From Actinomycetales bacterium (GTDB taxonomy: Bacteria > Actinomycetota > Actinomycetes > Actinomycetales > Microbacteriaceae): a DNA stretch of 13,942 bases. The translations under genes and the position numbers were made by a program. The notes beneath the pieces were generated by a model, which searched no databases, was not told the origin of the DNA, and saw only the letters and a program-made list of their open reading frames with translations. Positions within the stretch are counted from its first letter, which is position 1. The number at the start of each line of letters is the position of its first letter. The stretch lies in NCBI GenBank assembly GCA_015655255.1, contig JAATFJ010000063.1:1-13942 (forward strand), read 5' to 3'. Shown here in pieces: positions 6,012-11,778 of the stretch.

Positions 6012-8855
6012 TCAGTCCTCTCCGAGCGAGTCGAAGTCGAGCTGCGACGTCGCCGTCGCCGGGGTGCCGGCGCTCTCCGCTGCACGAGCCGCCGCGCGGA
6101 CCTCGGGCCACGAACTGCCGAGCCCGTTGAAGAGGATGCCGGAGGCGGTCCAGCCCCTCTTCTCGCTGATCGAGTACAGGAGGTAAGCGAGCTGATGCGC
6201 GGCCGCGGTGTCGACCCCGCGCTGCTCGGCCCGGTGCAGGATCCGCCCGGCGGCGTCGAGACCGCCCCGCTCGTCGTCGAGTGCGCGCGCCAAGTGCAGC
6301 ACGACCTCCCACAGGCTGATCCGGTCGTCCTTCAGAGGATCGTAGCCGTCGGGAAGATCCCCAGGTGCGAGCAGCGCGACCCTGCCAGCGCTGGATCGGA
6401 GCACACAGGAACGGCGCAGACCGTCGACCGAGGCGTTCTTCGCGTTGGCGAGCGTCTCGGCATCGCCATAGAGACCCTCCGTGAAACCGTGCCCTTCGAA
6501 CCAGGAGATGCACCAACGTGTGTCGGCGTCGAAGTCGCCCTCCTGCTCGGAGACGACTTCGTCGAGCATCGCGTTGATCTGCCGCAGCGCCTCGCGCACC
6601 GGCATCGGTGAGCCGTCGGACTCGATCACCTCGGAGTACTTCGAGTACACGGCCATGCCCGGCCCGATCGCAGCCTGCGCGAGATCGACCGGCGCCACGC
6701 TCCCCTGTTGCAGAGCGCGAAGCGCCTCGGGCAGGGTGGAGCGAAGGTCGGACGAGAAGCCGCGGCGGTCGATCGCGGGAGCCTCCTCGGACCGAGGACG
6801 CAGTGCGAGCACAATCGACGATGCGAGCGCGTTGGTGCCGATGCTGATCATCCGACCGCCTCGCTCCGAACGCATAGGCCAGGTGGCAGTGATCGACCAG
6901 CCGGCGCGGATCATGCTCCCGAGTATCGTTTCCCAGCCCGTGGAAGCCTGACCAGAGTCGTCGGTCTCGGACTGTTTGAACGCGTAGTAAACCGCGATCG
7001 GGTAGTCGCGATTCGCTGACGCACGGGCTCTGACGAAGACGTCCTCGAAGCCATGCTCGAAGAACTCGCGCGCCCCGTCCTTGCCTCCGTGCCGGTAAGG
7101 ATTCGCGACGAGTTCCTCCGCCTTAGGAACGAGCATCGTGCTCAAGAGTTTCGGATGCACCGATCTCAGAGATCGGCGAAGCCAGACATAGAAGAAGTCG
7201 GAAAGATCTGAATAGCCGATGTTGTCGTAATACGGCGGATCCGTCGAAACAAGAAGATTTGAGTAGTCGCGTGTAGAGGCATCGGCCTGGACCACAGAGG
7301 ATCGTCTATTGGTCTCGATTGGAAGTCTTCCCAGAGCCGATGCAATCGAACTTGTCGCCACCCTCAGATCACCAGCGGCGTCGGCGAACGGAGAGACCTC
7401 CACGAAGTCCCAAGCCATCGGGATTGCCTGTCGAGAGAAAAGATTCCGTGCCTGATCGCGTGAACTCGACCATGTCACGAGCGAGTTATTCAAATCAGTC
7501 GTGCGACTTACCCCCTGCCCAAGGTATGTAGCGACCGCATCGGCATAAGCTGCAGCCGCATTGCCGCCCTGTTCGAGGCGGTCGCCCTCGGGGAGACCCG
7601 AGTCGAGCGCGTCGCGGAGCACGCGCTCGCGCGCCTCCCCCACAAGGTCGCTATAGGTCGTCAACGTCGTCAACTGCCTGTTCGTGAACAGGTCCGAGAA
7701 TTTAGTCAATCCGTAAGCAGGTGGTGAAAACCAGCGCGGGTTGTCGGCCAGATCACCACCGGGGATATCTGCAGGACGTGCTGCCTTCGCGGCAACATCA
7801 TGCACTTCAGTCGCAGGTAGATACACCCGACCGCGTTTCCCTTCCGCAACTACGGCAATCAAGTGGGCACCCAATTTTCCTAAAGTGCCTTGTTCACGGA
7901 TGTATGGAACCGTCACCGGCGAACCGCAGGAGATACACACCGCACCAACCCTGCCAGCTACGGTTCCGTCTTCATCCTTGGCGGGACCTTTCTTCGGGTC
8001 GTATCCAATCGAGTACTCGACACGGCCCCGGACTATCGCCGGAACGACATAGGCTTCCTTGCCCTTCTTCTTACCCAGCCACCACGAGCGCACGAGCGGC
8101 ATCTCGATGCCGCAGGCGGGGTTGGGGCAGGTGACGGTGCGCGCCCAGATCCAGGCGATCACCGTCGCCTCGGTCCCGTCGTCGAGTGTCGCCTTGGGAT
8201 AGAGGTGCCCGATCCGTTTCTCAGCCTCGTCGCGCATCCAGGCGCCGTACCGGCGGACGTCCTCCGCGAGCCCGGTCGCCTTCGGCCAACCGTTGCGCTC
8301 CACCGCCGCGTCGGGGAACACCGGGGCGCGGTCGGCGAACTTCGGCGGGATCTCGATGAGCGCCTTGTTGATGAGCACGGCTACTGGGTTGAGGTCGGAG
8401 GCGTGCGCCTCCAACCCGAGCCTCTGGGCCTCCAGCGGGATGGTGCCACCGCCGGCGAAGGGGTCAAGGATCGCGGGTGGATTGCCTCCTGTCGACCGAT
8501 CGATCTCGGCGCGAACCGCGTCGAAGAGCCGCTCGTCCCCGAGGTTGTCCCAGTCGACCATGCGGGTGATCAGGTCGAAGAGCCGCTCGCGCTCGGCATC
8601 GATCCGACGCCCCACGTAGCCCGCGACGTCCGCCTCACCCTGACGGAGAGCCTCCTCACGGAACTCGTCCTCACGGGAGGAGGGATCGTCCACGAGCTGC
8701 GCGAACAGCACCGCACGAGCCGTCGCCAACGGACGCCTCGCCCACCACAGATGAAGCGTCGAGGGATGTCCATGACGAATCGACTTCTCGCGCGCCGACT
8801 GCGCGTTGATCGCGTCGAGCGGCAGCGCCACCTCGATCAGCTTCTTCTTCGACAT
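6012..8855 (-). CDS. DUF1156 domain adenine-specific DNA methyltransferase
   Basis: A 947-residue methylase, first gene of the leftward operon. The N-terminus carries the DUF1156 hallmark (SIRHGHPSTLHLWWARRP, ~25-42). AdoMet motif I is DPFAGGGT at 131-138. The N6-adenine/N4-cytosine catalytic motif DPPY is at 539-542, with TDPPYYDNIGY around it. Between them lies an insertion with a probable zinc ribbon (CPNPAC, C243/C248, and CISC, C307/C310), which may help recognise DNA. The C-terminal ~350 residues are alpha-helical and typical of these long proteins (DUF1156 methylases are commonly ~900-1000 residues). The ATG at 8855 has GGAG a few bases upstream. The stop at 6014-6012 is 2 bases before the DUF499 start. 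The probable role is host-DNA adenine methylation that protects against the linked nuclease; some family members may instead methylate incoming DNA. Bases ~7141-8060 are markedly less GC-rich than the rest of the gene. Confidence 0.9.
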   Translation of the reverse strand: MSKKKLIEVALPLDAINAQSAREKSIRHGHPSTLHLWWARRPLATARAVLFAQLVDDPSSREDEFREEALRQGEADVAGYVGRRIDAERERLFDLITRMVDWDNLGDERLFDAVRAEIDRSTGGNPPAILDPFAGGGTIPLEAQRLGLEAHASDLNPVAVLINKALIEIPPKFADRAPVFPDAAVERNGWPKATGLAEDVRRYGAWMRDEAEKRIGHLYPKATLDDGTEATVIAWIWARTVTCPNPACGIEMPLVRSWWLGKKKGKEAYVVPAIVRGRVEYSIGYDPKKGPAKDEDGTVAGRVGAVCISCGSPVTVPYIREQGTLGKLGAHLIAVVAEGKRGRVYLPATEVHDVAAKAARPADIPGGDLADNPRWFSPPAYGLTKFSDLFTNRQLTTLTTYSDLVGEARERVLRDALDSGLPEGDRLEQGGNAAAAYADAVATYLGQGVSRTTDLNNSLVTWSSSRDQARNLFSRQAIPMAWDFVEVSPFADAAGDLRVATSSIASALGRLPIETNRRSSVVQADASTRDYSNLLVSTDPPYYDNIGYSDLSDFFYVWLRRSLRSVHPKLLSTMLVPKAEELVANPYRHGGKDGAREFFEHGFEDVFVRARASANRDYPIAVYYAFKQSETDDSGQASTGWETILGSMIRAGWSITATWPMRSERGGRMISIGTNALASSIVLALRPRSEEAPAIDRRGFSSDLRSTLPEALRALQQGSVAPVDLAQAAIGPGMAVYSKYSEVIESDGSPMPVREALRQINAMLDEVVSEQEGDFDADTRWCISWFEGHGFTEGLYGDAETLANAKNASVDGLRRSCVLRSSAGRVALLAPGDLPDGYDPLKDDRISLWEVVLHLARALDDERGGLDAAGRILHRAEQRGVDTAAAHQLAYLLYSISEKRGWTASGILFNGLGSSWPEVRAAARAAESAGTPATATSQLDFDSLGED
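6016..6023 (-). promoter_or_regulatory. Ribosome binding site deciding the DUF499 start
   Basis: GGAGAGGA on the minus strand, within the last codons of the methylase gene, 6 bases before the ATG at 6009. It is the strongest Shine-Dalgarno match I see in the operon. It fixes the start at 6009 rather than at any codon in the 169-codon open extension upstream. Confidence 0.75.
7141..8060 (-). other. Lower-GC segment inside the methylase gene (possible mosaic exchange)
   Basis: By hand count, most 60-base lines here are about 43-62% GC. Line 8581-8640 near the gene start is about 75%. The segment encodes roughly residues 265-572, that is, the zinc-ribbon insertion through the DPPY motif. The change could reflect recombination that swapped the target-recognition/catalytic part, or relaxed codon use in a variable domain. 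The frame is unbroken throughout. One subregion (7561-7680) is again GC-rich, so the edges are not sharp. Confidence 0.4.
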
Positions 8856-8898
8856 TCCGCTCCGAACAGGCCCATACAGATAAGCGCACCGGCTCTCC

Positions 8899-8910
8899 CG
8901 ATGCGCATCG
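8899..8910. promoter_or_regulatory. Perfect 12-base palindrome, possible operator
   Basis: CGATGCGCATCG reads the same on both strands. It lies 43 bases upstream of the adenine methylase start. If the TAGAAT at 8922-8927 is a real -10 box, the palindrome falls just after the start of transcription, a common place for a repressor site. The inner GATGCGCATC recurs exactly at 10237-10246 inside the second GHKL gene. No binding protein can be named. Confidence 0.35.
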
Positions 8911-8921
8911 ACTACTGCGCA

Positions 8922-8927
8922 ATTCTA
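8922..8927 (-). promoter_or_regulatory. Candidate -10 box for the leftward operon
   Basis: TAGAAT on the minus strand matches the TATAAT consensus at 5 of 6 positions and lies about 67 bases before the methylase ATG. I see no convincing -35 box at 16-18 bases upstream, which is common in actinobacteria but leaves this weakly supported. Confidence 0.3.
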
Positions 8928-8959
8928 CCGAGGCGGAACGACGTCGAAGAGGGAACCGC

Positions 8960-8969
8960 CGGCATGCCG
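8960..8969. promoter_or_regulatory. Perfect 10-base palindrome in the divergent spacer
   Basis: CGGCATGCCG, 49 bases to the right of the 12-base palindrome and 45 bases before the cytosine methylase start. It may be an operator half of a paired site or a chance palindrome in GC-rich DNA. Confidence 0.25.
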
Positions 8970-9001
8970 ACGCCGAAACCGCCCTGCCTGCTGCCGCCGG
9001 C

Positions 9002-9007
9002 TAGGAT
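9002..9007 (+). promoter_or_regulatory. Candidate -10 box for a leaderless cytosine methylase transcript
   Basis: TAGGAT, a common actinobacterial -10 form, ends 7 bases before the ATG at 9015. Transcription would then begin at or next to the A of the start codon, giving a leaderless mRNA. The same bases contain AGGA, which could instead act as a ribosome binding site 8 bases before the ATG if the promoter lies further upstream. No -35 box is evident. Confidence 0.35.
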
Positions 9008-9014
9008 CGTAAGC

Positions 9015-10112
9015 ATGTCCCGCAGTAAAATCCGCGTCCTCGACCTCTTCGCAGGCGCGGGCGGATTGACCGCGGGCTTCCACCAGGGCTCGACGAGATT
9101 CCGCAGCGTAACAGCAGTGGAGATGGACACGGCGGCAGCCGCCTCCTACGAGGCCACGTTCGGGAAGGGCATCGTTTTCGCTGGCACGGTCCAGCGCTGG
9201 CTGGCCTCGCAGGATATGCCGCAGAACATCGACATCGTCGTCGGCGGCCCTCCATGCCAGGGTTTCTCGACGCTCGGCAAGCAGGATGAGGAGGACGAGC
9301 GGAACGCTCTGTGGGAGCAGTACGCGAAGACTCTCCTGAGGGTGACTCCGAAGTACTTTGTGGTCGAGAACGTGGCCGCGTTCGCCAAATCCGATCAATA
9401 CCAGCAGTTCGTGGAGGCGACGAAACCCGGCGGATTCCTCGAGGACTACGCATTCGAACACCGCATCCTCAACTCCGCCGACTTCGGTGCCGCACAGGCA
9501 CGAAAACGCGCGGTGCTCATCGGGCACCATCGCGACCTGCCATTCCCTGGATTTCCCGACCCCACTCACGGCGATCCCGCGAAGGGGTCAGGGCTCCAGC
9601 GCTACGAGACCGTCTCCGACGCCATCGCACAGGTCCCGATCGCACCAGACCGCGACCAACTGTTTGCCGAACGCAGCGTCGAGTACGGCGAACACACGTA
9701 CGCAGGAACATTCGCACCGCGCGACCTGCACTGGAGCCGCAACTACACGGACCTCTCCCTGCGTCGTTTCTCCGCGATCCCGGAGGGCGGCAACCGTTTC
9801 GATCTGAAGGGCGACCTGCTCGCCCCCTGCTGGGTGAAGCACACGACGGGCTCGGGCGATGTCATGGGCAGGCTGCATTGGGACAAGCCCTCCGTGACGA
9901 TCCGTACGGAGTTCTTCAAGCCCGAGAAGGGCCGATACCTCCACCCGACGGCGAACCGTGCGATCACCCACTACGAGGCCGCTCTGCTGCAAGGATTTCC
10001 CGAGACCCATCGGTTCGTCGGGTCGAAGACCGCGATCGCCCGCCAGATCGGCAACGCTGTTCCCATCCCGCTGGGTGCCGCCATCGGACGACAGCTCGCT
10101 GAGAGCCTGTAA
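9015..10112 (+). CDS. C5-cytosine DNA methyltransferase (Dcm-like)
   Basis: A 365-residue enzyme that transfers a methyl group from AdoMet to carbon 5 of cytosine in DNA. The conserved motifs are present and in order: motif I VLDLFAGAGGLTAGF (8-22), motif IV GGPPCQGFS with the catalytic cysteine C81, motif VI ENV (118-120), motif VIII QARKR (161-165), and motif X QIGNAVPIPLG near the C-terminus. The variable target-recognition region lies between motifs VIII and IX, about residues 180-300. Length is normal. The ATG at 9015 was chosen because motif I follows at once; the frame extends far upstream only as shadow of the opposite-strand methylase. The next gene starts 4 bases after the stop. No Vsr or ordinary restriction endonuclease is adjacent, so its partners are the GHKL ATPase downstream and perhaps the nuclease of the leftward operon. 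The recognition sequence is not predictable from the sequence alone. Confidence 0.93.
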   Translation: MSRSKIRVLDLFAGAGGLTAGFHQGSTRFRSVTAVEMDTAAAASYEATFGKGIVFAGTVQRWLASQDMPQNIDIVVGGPPCQGFSTLGKQDEEDERNALWEQYAKTLLRVTPKYFVVENVAAFAKSDQYQQFVEATKPGGFLEDYAFEHRILNSADFGAAQARKRAVLIGHHRDLPFPGFPDPTHGDPAKGSGLQRYETVSDAIAQVPIAPDRDQLFAERSVEYGEHTYAGTFAPRDLHWSRNYTDLSLRRFSAIPEGGNRFDLKGDLLAPCWVKHTTGSGDVMGRLHWDKPSVTIRTEFFKPEKGRYLHPTANRAITHYEAALLQGFPETHRFVGSKTAIARQIGNAVPIPLGAAIGRQLAESL

Positions 10113-10116
10113 CGCC

Positions 10117-11778
10117 GTGCCGGAGAAGCCGCTCGTCCTCACCTTCGACCCGCAAACGGTAGATCATCTGGGTGCGCGAATGTATTCTCAGCTCCCCAAC
10201 GCGATCGCCGAGCTCGTTGCTAATGCCTTCGACGCCGATGCGCATCAAGTAGTGGTGCGCATCGGCGAGGACGGCACGATCTCCGTGGAGGATGACGGTC
10301 ACGGGATGACCCGAGATGACCTTGCAGACAAATATCTTCGGATCGGGCGCAACCGTCGCCGGGCTGAAGCCTCCGCAATGACCGAGAGCGGTCTGAGGCA
10401 CGTATCCGGGAAGAAGGGTTTGGGCAAGCTGGCCCTGTTCGGGATCGGAAAACGCGTGATTCTGGAAACGACCCGCGGCCGCTCGTCGACCGGCATGCAG
10501 GTCGAGCTGTCCTATGACGCGATGATGGCCGCAGAAGGCTCCTACCGCCCCGACGAGCGGTCCCTGCCTTCGCTGCCGGAAGCGCATGGCACCACGGTCA
10601 TGCTGACCGAACTGAAACGCAAAACACCTATCGATCCGACAGGCCTCGCCTCGAGTCTCGCTCGGCTCTTCGACTACGTTGATGCCGATTTCGCCATAAC
10701 CGTGGTCCCACCGGACGGCGATCCGATAGCTGTAAACCCCCTCCTTCGTCTCGACTCGGTCGAGGAGGAGTTCTCCTGGGTTCTCCCGGAGGATCTGACT
10801 GATCAGGACGTTTTCCTGCACGCCAACGGTGTACGTGGACGAATCGTGTCGGCTCGCAAACCCCTACGCAACACGCTTCGAGGGATCACCCTCTACGCGA
10901 GCGGACGCATGGTCAACGAGCCGGAGTTCTTCGGCAGCTCCGAGTCGAGCTACGCCTACTCGTACCTCACAGGCGCCCTCGACATCGATTTCATCGACAA
11001 CGATGACAACGACGTGATCGCAACGGATCGTCGCGCCGTCGACTGGGAAACCGGTGTCACGTCCGAGCTGAGAAGCGCACTGCAGCATCTGCTGACACGG
11101 ATAGGCCAGGAATGGCGCGAACTCCGATCAGCGGCACGGAAAGTGGACCGCGAGAAGCGGATCGGCGTCGCTACCGACGAGTGGATCTCCTCCATCAAGT
11201 CCGAATCCGAACAAGAATCCGTCCGCAATATCGTGAATCGAATCGATGAGCTCGATCTCACTGTCGCGCAGGAGGGTGCGCTTCTTCAAGACATCAACAG
11301 GTTGGCCCCACCCAATGCCGAGTATGTCTGGAGGCATCTGCACAGCGAGATCCAGGATGCGACGAAGGATACCTACAATCGAGCCGATTACTTCCAAGCC
11401 GTTCAAGAGGCGATCAAACGGTATGTGAATCTGGCCAAGACGAAATCCGGAGTTACTGCAGAAGAAGCAACAGCGATAGTCACCGCCGCATTCGGCGCCG
11501 ACAACGGACGCCTTTCCGTTTTCGCCAAATATGGCGTCCTTCAGCGATTCACACAGCTCTCGGCACAGAACGTCGAAAACGGCCAGAAGCACCTATCGAT
11601 GGGAATCGTCGCTGGCTTCCGCAACCCTCTCGCTCATGAGGAAATCAAGGCTCTGCATGAATCAGGCGCATTTACTTACCAAGATTGCCTCGACGCACTG
11701 AGCATCATCTCCCATCTGACCCGGCGTCTCAGCGACGCTGAGCGTCGAGACCCCAGTAGTAGCAAACTGAACATTTAG
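10117..11778 (+). CDS. GHKL ATPase with C-terminal TIGR02391/Hypoth_Ymh-like domain
   Basis: A 553-residue protein starting with GTG at 10117, 4 bases after the cytosine methylase stop. There is no strong ribosome binding site, so translation is probably coupled. The N-terminal GHKL ATPase motifs are intact: N-box AIAELVANAFDADA (29-42, catalytic E32, N36), G1 box EDDGHGM (58-64) and G2 box GKKGLGKLALFGIG (98-111). A transducer-like region follows to ~310, then a charged, helical middle part. Residues ~425-540 resemble the TIGR02391 (Hypoth_Ymh) domain, with NGQKHLSMGIVAGFRNPLAHE at its heart. The RNPLAH at 502-507 has the R-N-x3-H pattern seen in HEPN-type RNases. This protein differs clearly from the MORC-like ATPase at 1109-2641. 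The likely role is an ATP-driven sensor or switch with an effector tail, working with the methylase. GC content falls toward the 3' end (about 48% at 11401-11460 by hand count). Confidence 0.85.
   Translation: MPEKPLVLTFDPQTVDHLGARMYSQLPNAIAELVANAFDADAHQVVVRIGEDGTISVEDDGHGMTRDDLADKYLRIGRNRRRAEASAMTESGLRHVSGKKGLGKLALFGIGKRVILETTRGRSSTGMQVELSYDAMMAAEGSYRPDERSLPSLPEAHGTTVMLTELKRKTPIDPTGLASSLARLFDYVDADFAITVVPPDGDPIAVNPLLRLDSVEEEFSWVLPEDLTDQDVFLHANGVRGRIVSARKPLRNTLRGITLYASGRMVNEPEFFGSSESSYAYSYLTGALDIDFIDNDDNDVIATDRRAVDWETGVTSELRSALQHLLTRIGQEWRELRSAARKVDREKRIGVATDEWISSIKSESEQESVRNIVNRIDELDLTVAQEGALLQDINRLAPPNAEYVWRHLHSEIQDATKDTYNRADYFQAVQEAIKRYVNLAKTKSGVTAEEATAIVTAAFGADNGRLSVFAKYGVLQRFTQLSAQNVENGQKHLSMGIVAGFRNPLAHEEIKALHESGAFTYQDCLDALSIISHLTRRLSDAERRDPSSSKLNI
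11726..11751. repeat. Overlapping inverted repeats near the convergent gene ends
   Basis: Two nested inverted repeats share bases: CTCAGCG-A-CGCTGAG (11728-11742) and GACGCT-G-AGCGTC (11734-11746), inside outer arms GTCTC/GAGAC (11726-11730 and 11747-11751). They lie in the last codons of the GHKL gene, and also 24-49 bases beyond the relaxase stop on the other strand. They could form a hairpin that ends relaxase transcription. There is no T-run on either side, so a classic intrinsic terminator is not supported. The coding repeat may be fortuitous. Confidence 0.25.

Larger units (their letters stand above)
8856..9014. promoter_or_regulatory. Divergent control region between the two defence transcription units
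   Basis: This 159-base spacer separates two methylase genes that face away from each other, and must hold both promoters. It contains two perfect palindromes (12 and 10 bases), a TAGAAT hexamer facing left and a TAGGAT hexamer directly before the cytosine methylase start. No small open gene fits here, and no regulator gene is visible in the window. Control could come from one of the methylases themselves, as in some restriction-modification systems, or from a regulator elsewhere. Confidence 0.6.

Noticed and set aside
6010..6516. Upstream extension of the DUF499 frame
   Set aside because: The extension is low-complexity Arg-rich shadow of the methylase gene; a strong ribosome binding site and 2-base spacing fix the start at 6009.
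7890..9014. Upstream extension of the cytosine methylase frame
   Set aside because: Methylase motif I begins at residue 8 from the ATG at 9015; the upstream part is antisense to the DUF1156 gene and the promoter spacer.
9958..10116. Upstream extension of the second GHKL frame
   Set aside because: It overlaps the conserved C-terminal motif X of the cytosine methylase in another frame; the GTG at 10117 directly precedes the recognisable protein.
11726..11751. Intrinsic bidirectional terminator
   Set aside because: The inverted repeats are real, but neither strand has a following T-run, so it is listed only as a repeat.
1..11778. Assignment to classic BREX or DISARM
   Set aside because: No PglZ, BrxL, BrxA/B, DrmA, DrmB or DrmC-like phospholipase-D gene is visible, although the window ends before the operon does.
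11550..11778. Prophage remnant, because Hypoth_Ymh domains are often noted near prophages
   Set aside because: No phage structural, integrase or lysis gene is present; the neighbouring relaxase points to a conjugative element instead.
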